From contig NC_061078.1 of the NCBI RefSeq assembly GCF_021917145.1, forward strand, positions 8,073,604-8,137,603: a stretch of DNA of 64,000 nt, in the 5' to 3' direction. Under the pieces are notes generated by a model, which saw nothing but the letters and a program-made list of their open reading frames with translations, was not told the DNA's origin and did not search any database. This DNA is from Hypomesus transpacificus (lineage: Eukaryota > Chordata > Actinopteri > Osmeriformes > Osmeridae). Shown one piece after another: positions 1 to 12,300 of this stretch. Within the stretch, counting starts at the first letter, position 1, and each line of letters starts with the position of its first letter. A program made the translations under genes and the position numbers.

Positions 1-134
1 TGCAAACAATATGTAATCTTTGTGTGTTCCCTTTGCAATTCATAAGACAAATAATACAGGTCTGAATATAGACCCAACTCAAACTCAATAAAATGTGTTA
101 AGAATAGTCCCATTTCTCTCTTTCTCTCTTGTAG

Positions 135-242
135 GACCATTCCTTCATTATGCTCTACAACGATGGCAATGCAGAAGTGGTATCCATGTGGGTGTGTCGC
201 TGCCTGGAGGAAAGGAGATCCCAGGCCCAGGGACGCATGTGA
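135..242 (+). CDS. map2k5: map2k5 (MEK5), last coding exon (3' partial gene)
   Basis: This is the C-terminal exon of dual-specificity MAP kinase kinase 5, which phosphorylates ERK5. A pyrimidine-rich acceptor ending in TTGTAG precedes it. The frame starts in phase 0 with D-H-S-F, continues YNDGNAEVVSMWVCRCLEE and stops at TGA 240-242. From memory, the mammalian MEK5 tail is NDGNAAVVSMWVCRALEE, close to the end of the kinase domain, so the identity is strong although only 35 residues are present. The remaining exons lie upstream of the window. The next gene on the same strand is skor1, matching the vertebrate MAP2K5-SKOR1 order. Confidence 0.93.
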   Translation, partial: DHSFIMLYNDGNAEVVSMWVCRCLEERRSQAQGRM

Positions 243-752
243 CCGTCCCTCCTACTTTCACTGTTGCTACCTCTCCCTGCAAGGCAGGCAAGAGCTATGT
301 GTATCATGCCACAGCCACCCTAGCTTTCATCCTTATGGACCTTCTTAAAGCCCACTGCCAAACCCAAATAAGGATAGACTGCTCATTTGGACAGTGATAC
401 TTTGAATAATGTATTTTGCATTTTTTGTGGGCCAGGAAGAAGTGCATCTTGTGAAGATGGAGCAGAGCTTTCTAGGATAATTTATAGAAGCTCCTCATCT
501 GAGCCCTCAGCACTGACTGAGCGCTTGACTCAGTCGGCCTAGATGACTTTCTGTGCTTGTTTCTCCAGGTTCCTCTCTGACTTTGAAATGGGAGTTATAT
601 TAGGATTGAGCCTGTTTTGTTCCTTGTCCATCAAATTAGCTCTGATTCTTGAACCGGTTCCGTTCAGGACTCTTGGAACCTTGGTGCTATCTAGCAAACC
701 AGCCTGTGTTTCCACCAGTTATGAGCGTAACCAGTTATGAGTTTGTAATAAA
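243..752 (+). other. map2k5: map2k5 3'UTR candidate, ending near an AATAAA
   Basis: The sequence after the map2k5 stop has no convincing coding exon. A canonical AATAAA polyadenylation hexamer sits at 747-752, about 500 bases after the stop, and is a plausible 3' end. Short open frames here have no recognisable content. Confidence 0.4.
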
Positions 753-3700
753 AGATGCGTCATCAAAAGTGGCAGTTCAAGTGACCCCAGTCTTGGCCAA
801 ATATTCGACTAGTTCGACATACAGCTTACTCTGTCTCATGCTGCTTTCTAGCTATTCCTGAAACTCTGAGACCGAGATGACCAAATCATCACCAAGCATT
901 GGGTTTTATCAGCAGACCACAGCATGCTCTTTTTTCGATTTCTCACTTAACTTCTCCGTTGTTGCCTTCTCCATCCCCTCTTTCCAGACGGTAGAATGAC
1001 ACGCCCACTGATGTTGTCATGGTTTGCATTTCAGGTTAAGGAAAACCTCCTATTATTTGGTTCCAGCTTGGATCCAACTTTTTGGCTTCCAAACCAATAC
1101 ATTTTTGGTCTGAATGCTCAGAACTGTTCAAAATTGGTGGAAAAGGGGTCAGTATGTAAATCAGTTTGTAACTTTTGACCCGTGATGGTAATGAGCAGGA
1201 AAAAATGACCAATGCGCAAAAATGGCTTTACATTGACTTGCTATATTCCAGGGATGATTTTGATTTATCACTAGGCTTTACTTTGTGTCACTTTCTAATG
1301 AATGTGCCTGTGTGTAACTGCAGTTATCTAACTGCAGTCTGCTGAATGGAAACATTTGTATATTCCTTTACATTGTTATTACTACATTAAGTGCACCTCA
1401 AGGGTCTCATCAACAGAGTTGTGTTGCATTGTCTGAACTTCTCTTTGCCATTTCCAGCTTAATCTTTTTTTACAACTCTACAAATAGTTTTGTTCAAATT
1501 TACATTCATACTTTTAAGATGTCAAGGAATATATTTGATTGACAGACCAAACTGCAATGATTCCATAGCATGATTTGCTCAAATACATTCATAACTCATG
1601 AACATTCAAAACTGCATTTTCACCATACCATACCAACTAAACCTATATGTGTGTATCAAATCAGAAATTACTTAATGTGTTATATGTTGTTACAATATCA
1701 CAATATCAGTTGAGCTGATATTGAGCTGTTAGGGAATAGTGAGTGTTTCTTATTTTACCTGCGTAGTAAAAATCACCTAGTTCAGTCATGGTTTGATCAA
1801 ATGCTTTGACTCAGTGGGGGGTAATCATAAGTATTGGATGCAACTATGGATTAATGTGAATGTAAAGTGTTTTAGTGGTGGACAATATGAGGGGTTGCCA
1901 TCTAAAACAAGTTGACTACGATATGCACTTAAACAAGATATGAAACAAAAGCCTGGTCAAAACTGTCTCAGTCTTGGCCCTCGTGAAAAATGCTCAGCGA
2001 AATGGCCCTATAATGTGAGTTGCAATAGAGGGCAAAGCATAGAGAAACAGGTGTTCTAGCTTAATGCTATATAAAATGCTATATATATACAATTCAGTTT
2101 TTGAAAGCCTTGAGGTATATTTGTCTTTTTGAATTCACATTTCATTGACAAAGTCTTTGCCAATTCAGGTTCCCGTGGGGTGGGTGGGTGGAGCTTCTAT
2201 TTTTTGGAAATTTTAAGCATTATTGACCGAATACTAAAACTGTTTGGCTGTTTCAACATAACAGGGCAATCCACACTTTCATAGTATTGTGAATATACAG
2301 AATTCCCAATAACAAATGGCTTTGTAGTGCTTGTGAATGCTTTAACAACAGGTCATTAAAACATATTTGCACATATTATTTAGTTGTCAAATTATTGTTT
2401 TTGTATCTTAAGGCACTTTAGAACCCACACACATTTAAACTGAATTGATAAGGTCAACTAGTATTTGTGGTAAAGAGTTTTTTTAAATGTATTCTTGAGT
2501 GTTGTACATAGAACAACACTGTCTGTGATGAGTGACCTTTATTAAATACATTTATTTTATTTGTTACTTGTTCTTCAATCAGTACTGTACATCCCAATCA
2601 TATTCATGAAGGAAGAAAATGCAATAAAACTACCTTAAGGGAGAAAAATTTATACAGATAGGCCTACCAATAAAACTCTTTCCCAATAAGTTCTCACCCC
2701 CTTCACTCAAGACCTAATATTTTCTGTTATAATCACAAATTGTACAAAAGTATCAACCAACTTATCTGTGCACCCTCTTATGTGACCCTGAAAACTGTAT
2801 AAGACAAATTAGATGCCTGATAAGTTATTTAACATGAAGCTGACTGATGTGAATAATGAATCTTATGCATGTTTAAGATTAATTATTTATATGTGTACTC
2901 AGTTTTCCTTTTTTGTTTAAATATTTGTATTTATTGCTTCAGTATTGAAATAGTTTATTTCATAAGTGTTTTATAAACTCATCTAAGAGTCAAACACAAC
3001 TCAGCCTATTCTCCACTAAAACAGTATAAAATGGAGAGTCGCAATAGAAACGCAGGCTTTTTTTATGTTCATCTTCTCAAAGGCTAGACTCTCATTGTGT
3101 GTGGTAACTGACTGTCATCCATAGCAAACGTGTCTCTTCAGTTGAGTTTATAATTTTTCTAAACAACAAACAGTGATAGGCATAAGAGCTAATGGATGAT
3201 TAAAACAGATGTAAATCGTAAACAAATTAGATTAATATGAGGCTGAAGATGATATTGCTATGTTAAAATGTGACCTATATGCAATGATGTCTCGGATGAA
3301 AATTTGGACATTCAATCTCATTTTAACGTAGACATCTCCACAGGGACATTGAGCGCGTATTGTTTGAAGATGCGTCTCCATTTAAAGTGTTCCGGGCCCA
3401 CTCATATTCCCATTTGCCACAAAGGCACGCTTGTATTGTATGCTGCGTGACCTTTTTAGAGAGCCGTCCAAGTTGATAAGCACACCAGGGCTGACAATGA
3501 GTGCCCGCCCTGTACACAGCCATTACCCGGATCCCTTTATCAATGTCCAGTAATTAAAATGTCACCGTTTAATTTTCTAGCCAATGCGTTTCTCTTGGAG
3601 CAATCTTTTCCCAATAAAAAGTGGAATCGAAATGCTCTTTTCACTGGAAACAAAACGGGCGAATAGAGCCCATTTAGGGGAACCGGCCACTGCGAAGGAT

Positions 3701-6700
3701 CAATAGCCTATGTAGCATAAGAAGAGGATTGATTGGTCTCTAAAATTGAATTTATTGGGGGTCATGATTTTATATGGTGCTGATAAAACTGTTAATTATA
3801 AAACAGTCAGCCTAAATTGCTGCTGTTATTAAACTTGTCCTGAATATGGCGCATTTGATTCATATGACATCTTGACCAAACTCAGCCTGTAGCCTTGAGA
3901 GTAGGGTGCTTAGGCCTACATATTTTTTATGCAGGCTCTTTGGACAAAAATTAATTCAGCTAAAGCTATTTGACTGAAACATAACAGAATCATAAGCGTG
4001 AGACTATTGAATAAAGACTTGGACGAACGAACTGAACCTTGGCTATTTTTCTTGAAACTATGTTTGAAACTAAAGAAATTATGTTCACTAGATGCGGAAC
4101 CATGTGATCACCAGTAGCCTAAACATGCGCAAGAATCCAAAACAGAATAGGTCCTATATACTATTGCAGATTGTTGAAAGTTCTGCATGTTTTGCGTAGG
4201 CTATAAAATAGGCTATTTCTGTAGGCCTGTTGTAAAACAACTGTGCGTATTGACATCATGAAGATAAATAAAACAGGCGTATCATTCATGCTTTCTGCTT
4301 TTTCTGTTGTAGCCTAGGCTAATACGTTGACATTGAAGTTAGCCTTTAGACCCAAGTTCTAGGCTATATGCCTTGTCAATGTGTCTACATATTAAATAGC
4401 CTAGTCTACTCTATTTAGACGTTCTCCTCCAGAGAGTTTGGAATTCTAATGACTTAAACCCAGAACACATTAATATTTTAGCGCAGGTTTGTTTAAACAA
4501 TTGAATGCATATAAATGAGGCTCAGGTAATTTACTCTTTGAAAAAGACATCATTGATGTGTATCCAACGGTAATAAAGAGCTCGCCTAAAATTACCGCTG
4601 AAATGTCTAATTAAAAGCTCGCAGGGGCTGCTCTCGTGCTGTACTCTATACCTGCGATGAACTCCCGCCTTCATGAGAGTGTAGTGAGCCACGTGAGCTC
4701 ACGTTTCGGCGGAATATAAGCGGTGACATTGGGGCATTCATTTGAACCTCTAAATAATTAAAAAGAGAGGAATAATTACAGTATGAAATTGTAATTATTG
4801 TTGGGCTGGAGAAAAGCATCTTGATTGTGAAAGAGGACACGTCGCAGCCAGATCGGAGTCATGTTCCCCTTCTCCATCAATATTGCAAGGAGCTAAGCTG
4901 ATGGAACTGCTAGACATTTGAGACTTCGACGTTGGAGCATCGCAGAACAAGCACAGTTCAGTTTTCGATGTCATAGATTGACTAATCCTGACGTTAATAT
5001 TGTCTAGGCAGCCTATACAAAAACCTGACCTGACTTATAAACTTGCAAAATAAGGCTGAAACAGTTCAATTAAATTTGACTATGGCTATTGTTCCTTTGC
5101 AAATTCAATAGCCTCCTACTGAATATTTTTGTGACATATTTTTGAAGGCCATGTCTCAAGATAAACACATGGAAGTAGCGGGATATATAAAGCAGGCTAT
5201 CCACTCAGCCTACGAATGGGAGGAATAACCTATCACGTTAATATTTTGTCAATGCATGGTGATTATGCCACTAACTTGTGGTGTAGAATAGCCATAATGC
5301 GGCCCTCTGTGCACCTGGGGGATGTAAATGTTTTGTGTTAGGCTAAGTAGACCCTAATCCATTTCGGACAACGCCGGCCAGGTCAAATTGTAGCCTAGGA
5401 AATATTTTGTAGACTTGGACCTAAAGCCCATTCTTTTTATCATATAAGCTAGCCTATCACTGTAGCCTATTAATATTTTAGAATATTAGTTGAAAAATCT
5501 AAAAGACCTGTAAATGAGATGGAAACCGAGTCCTCGCAGTGAAGGGCGTAGGCCTTATGCGGTCAACGGATGTAGAAGAACGGAGTGTTACAGCTGAAGT
5601 TTGGGACTTGACCGTTAGGTGGAGGGGGGTGGCGGTTATAGTAGGATCCTTTAGCCTAGTAGGATAGTAGTCTAACTTTTAGTTAGCCTACCCTACTCTT
5701 TTAGTTAGCCTTCCTCCTTTGTTCTGTGTGCTCAACAAATGTCTTCATCTGTTGACAGTTTAGGTCGTAGGCGCATTGGCAATGAGGGAGAAAGGAGGGA
5801 GTGCGTAGGCCTGTGTTGCCTGCGGCGGGATATCGACTCATCTAGAATTCGGTTTAGTTTCAATGCCAAATTTGAGATGACTGCACAATGTGTGATCTAA
5901 AACGTGTCGATTTATTTGACATACGAACAAAAGCAAGCCTTAAAATTCATGGCGTCTTTACCAGAAGGGCTGACATTAATTTGCGTTTCCACAAGAAGTC
6001 AAACAGATGGTCTTCTACCGTGATTAATTATAGGCTATTCTTTTTTGTTGCCCTCGATTTGATATTCTGTTTGCTAATACTGGAACTAGACTGACTGTGC
6101 TCTCACGGTTGGCTATTTAGGCTAATTGTAGCTAAATAATGTTTGCCTCTTATTTTGTTCTAATTCATATCCTAGGCCTATAAAATGCAACTCGCTCATT
6201 TATTTGGGTTTCTTCATTCTCTCAGTCGTTCATTCAAGTTGACTGTATCCTACATTAATATAGGCCTATATAGCCTAAATAAAAATAATATCAAGGGACT
6301 AAGTGGTTGTTGTTTCCTGGCCCCGGAAACAAATGGTTAATCAGAACGATTGTTAACTAAGTGGGTGTGCCTTAGTAGTTTAGCGGTCACTTTTCCAGCG
6401 AGGATCGTCTGCTGTCTGTTGAGGAGTGGCGAACGCTCGAGGATTACCATGTGGACACCCCTTCGTTTGCCACTCAGCCCGCGTGAGCCGAAGAGAATGG
6501 AAGTCTACTCTCTGCTCTGACAGAAAGAGAGACATTTCACGTTTGTACTCTTGGTCCAGCATCCCTTGCCTCATCATTCTCGGGTGGAATTCAGACTTTA
6601 GGCTTAGTTACTTAATTTTTTCCCTGGAAAGTTGTCAATTTATAGGCTGCCTTGGAATATTGACTTGAGTGCAAGGTAGGCTAAGACTTCAAAAAATTGA

Positions 6701-7599
6701 CTTGTTTAAGTGTTTGCCACTGAAAGTGTAATTTCGCGTCGTCATGTGCCGATGTGCCGTCGTTGTCTGCCGATTCAACCAACAACATTATTTTCTATTT
6801 GCATGTTCTTTTATATCATAGACAAGCGGCCTATTTATAAAAGCCGTTTGTGTATTTAGGGCTGGTCTGTTATTCACTGATCAAAGAGGTCCAACTGAAC
6901 TTGTGTAATTACCAAGAAAGCGGCTTATTGTATGACTCTGTTGTAAGCGCATTGACGCAGCTCAGTGTGTATTTTACTCCAGCCCTTATGCCTGTAAGGA
7001 TCTTATGCTACTGCTTGAGCAGTTCAATCCCTCTCGCCCCTGAGCCGATAAAGACATTAAGAAGGTCCAAGCCACAGACTAATGGATAACCCGTGTCCGA
7101 AACAGTTAAGTAGGCTATAGGCTTTCCTATTGCACACGGATAACCATCAAACACGCTCAGGGTCAATTTAAGTGAGAGTTGCCATTGTTATCAAATATGT
7201 TTTTGATTAACAATTATAAACTTTTTATTATGCCTAAATAACCCATGTCCTTACATTAATTCGAAAAAATATGTAGGCCTATGTCTAGAAAAATGTAGGC
7301 CAGGCCTTGTAGTCTTTATAGTCTCTTTATAGAATAGGATTGTTAGGTTATTCAGTGCATTGGTGTGTAATGATGGTTGAAAAGCTAATGCCTTAATAAT
7401 ATTGTAGAAAATCTCCACAATAACAATTGTGAGATTTTCCTAAATGTTTTCGTAATTCTTTACGGCCAGTGCAATAATTCTCAACCGATGATAATTTGTT
7501 AATTGCATCTTGGCCTGATTGGAATAGGCCTATGCAGATTACAAAGGAAATGTCTGTGACATGGTCAATTTAATTCAATTCAAAAACCTTCCTTTTCAG
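753..7599. other. map2k5-skor1 intergenic region and skor1 5' non-coding region
   Basis: I see no protein-coding exon in this 6.8-kb stretch; the open frames are short and unlike any family I know. Two intervals look more structured than the AT-rich background. The first is about 3330-3700, where complexity is mixed and TAATTA-type homeodomain cores occur. The second is about 4640-4870, with several ATAATTA/TAATTA motifs. Either could be a regulatory element of skor1. A donor-like GCAAG|GTAGG at 6671-6680 ends a GC-richer block (6370-6675) that could be a non-coding 5' exon of skor1, because the coding exon at 7600 starts with an acceptor. Confidence 0.4.
7407..7439. repeat. Hairpin-forming inverted repeat upstream of skor1 coding exon
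   Basis: GAAAATCTCCACAAT at 7407-7421 and ATTGTGAGATTTTC at 7426-7439 are complementary over 14 pairs with one bulged C and a 4-nt loop. It lies about 160 bases before the acceptor of the skor1 coding exon. No function is evident. Confidence 0.5.
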
Positions 7600-7609
7600 A
7601 CTTCGAGGA

Positions 7610-9334
7610 ATGGAGTCGACACCGAGTCAACTACCAGCGGGTCGAGACTCCAGCTCTTCCCCCACTGGCAAGCAGGACGTGCAAAGCTTCACTAACCCCA
7701 ACCTGAAACCAAATCAAGTCAGCGAGACTGCTTTGTATGGCGTGCCCATTGTATCCTTGGTTATAGATGGCCAGGAGAGACTCTGCTTGGCACAAATCTC
7801 CAATACATTGTTAAAGAACTACAGCTACAACGAAATTCACAACAGACGTGTTGCCCTTGGAATCACCTGCGTCCAGTGCACGCCTGTTCAACTCGAGATC
7901 CTGAGGCGAGCGGGCGCAATGCCAATATCCTCGAGGCGCTGTGGCATGATTACCAAGCGCGAGGCCGAAAGGCTATGTAAATCTTTTCTGGGTGCTCACA
8001 ACCCCCCAAAGTTACCTGAAAATTTTGCATTTGATGTTTCTCACGAATGCGCGTGGGGAAGCAGAGGTAACTTCATACCGGCCAGGTATAACAGTTCGAG
8101 GGCGAAGTGCATTAAATGCACATATTGTAACATGTATTTTTCCCCAAATAAATTCATATTCCATTCTCATCGTACTCCCGAGTCCAAATACACCCAGCCA
8201 GACGCAGCAAACTTCAATTCTTGGAGACGTCATCTCAAACTTACTGACAAAAATTCATCGGACGATGTTGCACATGCGTGGGAGGATGTAAAGGCAATGT
8301 TTAACGGCGGCAGTCGTAAGAGGACTCTACCGATGAGTGGCTCTGACATGTCTATAAAGTCACAGGCCTCCGGAAATGTACCCCAAAGAAGTTCCCCCGA
8401 TGTCCCCAGAAAAACGTTGCGCTGTGACGAAGACAGAGGTAGCAACTTAAGCCTGGCAAATAGTGTCCGGAACTATCCAGTTATCCCTGTCCCAAGTAAG
8501 AGTTTTGGGATGCTTCAAAAAATCCCCCCACCTCTATTCCCCCACCCTTATGGATTCCCTGCATTTGGATTGTGTCAAAAGAAGGACGAGGGAGTAAGGG
8601 AAATGAATAAAACCAATGTCTCAGGCGTCTTTTGGCCAGGCGCAAAGGACAGTCTCTATCCCTCTTTCCCCATGTTTTGGCCTACAGCAGGTGGTTTGCC
8701 AATACCACCATACCAACAGTCACAACCAAAACCGTCCAATGAGCTTTTAAGTGTCCGGCAGAGTGAGCTTGAGGTTATGGACCAAAGTGACCGGTGCGCA
8801 AACACATCGAAGGACAGCTTCAACGACAGCGAACGCTGTTCCAGTTCCCAGTCCGCCAGGAACGACGAAGATAAATCTGGGGACGAGGCCCGGTCAAAGG
8901 AAGTTCTCCCCACAGCGCCACAGAAAATAGGCTACATCTCCGCGTTCAGGCCTGTAGTGAAAGATGCTGATAGCATTGCCAAGTTGTACGGCAACAGGGA
9001 CGCGTACAGCAGCATCCGATCCGGTTACTTATCCCCAGATTTCGTAAGCGAAAGTTCCAGTTATAGATCCGTATCGCCGGATGTGGACAGTGCAGACGAC
9101 CCCGATGTGGATGTGGAGTCCAACAGGGGTCAGGAGGATGAAGACTCGCTCCAGCTTTCAGTGGAGGACCGTCAAAGTCCCCGGGTATTAAACTCGTCCC
9201 ATTCTGGGCCCGAGGAGAGTCAAGAGCCTGTCTCCAGTCCAAGACCAAAACAGGATGATTCACACACAGGGTCATCTGATGACGACAGACGCAGTGAGCG
9301 AGTGTTAGAGCGTAACCACACACCAAATTATGAA
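7610..9334 (+). CDS. skor1: skor1 coding exon 1
   Basis: This exon carries 575 codons with the whole SKI/SNO/DAC and SAND-like region and the acidic, serine-rich linker. Its acceptor is CCTTTTCAG ending at 7599. The donor GAA|GTGAGT at 9335 leaves phase 0. Without splicing, the frame runs only 10 more residues to TGA 9365-9367, so an unspliced form would lack the coiled coil. Confidence 0.93.
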
Positions 9335-12300
9335 GTGAGTGCCAAGGGCAATATTGTTGTAATGTGATCGTGTGTTTTAGGCTATGTGGGTCTGTTCAAT
9401 TGAAGGAAAACTGCAGACAACTGCAAGTTCCAAACTTACCATCAGTCACAGTGACCAAATTAAATGTAATTTACGTGAGCTTTAGGGCATGTGCTTTCTT
9501 TCACTGCGGGTCTATGTAGTATTTTATTTTATGTTTGGTTTTCTGAAAAGCCCCTGCGTTCTGATTATTTTGTTTATTTTGCTTCTTTACTGTCTTTTGG
9601 CCAGTGATTTAGGCTTTTGAGTAGGCTATTACGTGTATTTCCTTTTTTAGTATTATCGAGACGACCTGATATCAAAGTCTCGACCACTATATTTAGATTA
9701 TGCTTGAACAATTGGCTTGTTGGGAGGTATCTGAATAAATATCGATTTATGTTGTTTTGATAGGCTACTTGGAACGCACCCATATAGTCTATCTTTTATT
9801 GTTCTGGATAATTGGCGAGCTTTTTCTCTCGTGCTATTGGCTAGTTCTTTTAGAAAATAGTGTATCTCCAAAGACGAATAGGCCTATCAATCACACCCCT
9901 AATTAGAAAACGTGGATATTCGACAGAATTGCTTGGGAAATTAAGTGGATTACATATAATTGGGGGCTGTATTGACCATAATTGGTTGGTTAATTTCGCA
10001 GGTGTACACACATGAAAAGGACGAAGACGTGCCTTTGAACGGCCAATCGTTTGGATCAAAACCTCCAAGCAGCCCGCGGGAATTGAACGGTATTATCTTT
10101 GTATGACGAATTATTTTTATGGTGCTTTTTATTTTTGATAACTATCAGCCATGTCCGCACCCTTTAGAAATCCACCGTTTGTGTGATCCACAAAAACGAG
10201 TAGGTAGTCCAGATGGCATGTTGGAGGAAACATATCAAGACCAAAAGGAGAGCCCATGTGAGTGTGTGTCTGTCATTCTACTGTTGGTCAAAACGGTCTG
10301 TCTGCATTAGTATTGCAAAATAAACACGCACGTTTATAATGCAGAAATGTTCTATCAGATAGGCCCATAAATAGTTGCATGAACCTTTTATTGTGGCAGT
10401 GCATTTGGACGTATCTGTAGAGGGACTGATTCAGTGCGTCACAGGTGATGGACCGTTGTGCAGTGATGTCAGCAAAATCCAAGAGAAGGACATGAGAAAT
10501 ATGGCCAAGGGTATGATTTTACAGTTTAAGATCAACCGTTTTATTATGAATTATAAAACAGCATTCAATTCCATGCTTCTTATCCAAGTTATTTGATCAA
10601 GTTCCATTCAATGAGTCTCCAAAAATGGAAACAATATAATTGAATGAGCCTAGCACCTTATTAATCGTAGTTGTATTTCGGAGCTTCCTGCTTGTCACTT
10701 GTGTGTTCTTGCCTTTTGAGCCATGAGTTTTTCAAGATCAGAGATTGTAGCCTATCACTTTTGAACATTCAAGAAATTGACAGTTTAAAGTAGCCTAAAT
10801 GTGTATGTATATTTCATTCTTGCTAGTTATTTGTGTAGGCTAATGCATATTGTTTTCTTAGCAAGAAAAAAAGTGTTAAGAAATGACGATTAAAGAGTAG
10901 TTTATATATTAAACCGTATTTGGTCCAGGTCATCCGATTACCTCACAGATTTTGAACATGTTCTAAATTGTTCTCCATTTGCTAACCACTGTGGTAAGAC
11001 TCATTACAACGAGAAATCGTTTAGAGACTAGCCTAATAATATTTTAACGACCCCAGGCCATAACGCTGCGGTGTGCGTGTCTCTACCCTCAAGGCAAGGA
11101 AGCTACTAATTATTTAGCATTGCTTAGGGAAACAGTATGGAGAAATGACTATTAGCGTTCAAACCGTCCAAGCCCTCTAGATAAAAAATATCATTTTGGG
11201 AAATAAACTGCATTTATAAACATGCTTTGCTAGATTTACATTGAGAAGAGCTATAGGGCTAGATTCGCAGACCTTAATGACTTCTTCGTTTTGCAGAGGA
11301 ACTGCAAAAGCAACTTCTGGAACAAGTGAAGCTGCGGAAAAAGCTGGAACGTGAATTTCAAAGTTTAAAAGGTATTGGAGGTATTGGCCTACGTTTTTTG
11401 CATGGAGTGCACTCAGAATATTATTAACTCTGAGTTCTGTTGTTTCCTTAGATAATTTCCAGGACCAAATGAAACGAGAATTGTCATACAGAGAGGAGAT
11501 GGTCCAGCAGCTTCAGATTGTTAGAGGTCGGTCTTTTAAATTAGTATTACAAAAATACCTTAGGCTACCATTTGGCAATATCAATATTTGCGATAATCTA
11601 GGCTACGAATGTGAATATATGGAATTAATCCATTGTGATTTAATTTCACCAGACATGTTTTTTACCAAGGTAGGCCAAATAGTATACACTTCCTTTCTTT
11701 TTAAGCGAACCAATCTTAAAAGCGAAAAGTGACACTTGCATAAATTCGGTTGTAATCGAATGACAAGTCTGTTCTGAAGTCTAATCATCAAACCGTCACT
11801 TGTACAACAGTAAACATGTTATATTTTGGGGCTGGATAGCTGACCCAACAACAATAATAATATTAAACCACGGCGGGATTGATTTAAAAGTTTTTTGCTT
11901 CTAAATTATGCTTTGGGAAATTGAAAAGACCATTACGGTCGTATCGGTTACATGCAGACAACAACCTGTGCCGCCCTTTGACGGAGAGGTCTAGTGTTAC
12001 AGTAGGCTAACACACGCTGTTGTGTAAACACAAAGGTCAAGTACACTGAAGGGTTACTCTAAATGCCCTAGGGGTAAACAAATGACCGCCTCCCATTACA
12101 TATTTTACAAACCACCCGCTGTCATGTAGCTCAATCAGCGTTTTTTTTCTTTCTTTTTTTCTTTTTCCTTTTTGATGCTTAGACACTTTGTGCAGCGAGT
12201 TGGATCAAGAAAGAAAGGCTCGTTATGCAATACAGCAGAAACTAAAAGGTAATTTGAGGTGGAAATAGATTTACAGTGCCAATATAGTATTTTTTTTAAA

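Noticed and set aside
10167..10257. Alternative start of skor1 exon 2 at CCCTTTAG
   Set aside because: The splice site looks good, but the resulting phase does not fit the phase-0 donor of exon 1; the ACTATCAG acceptor fits.
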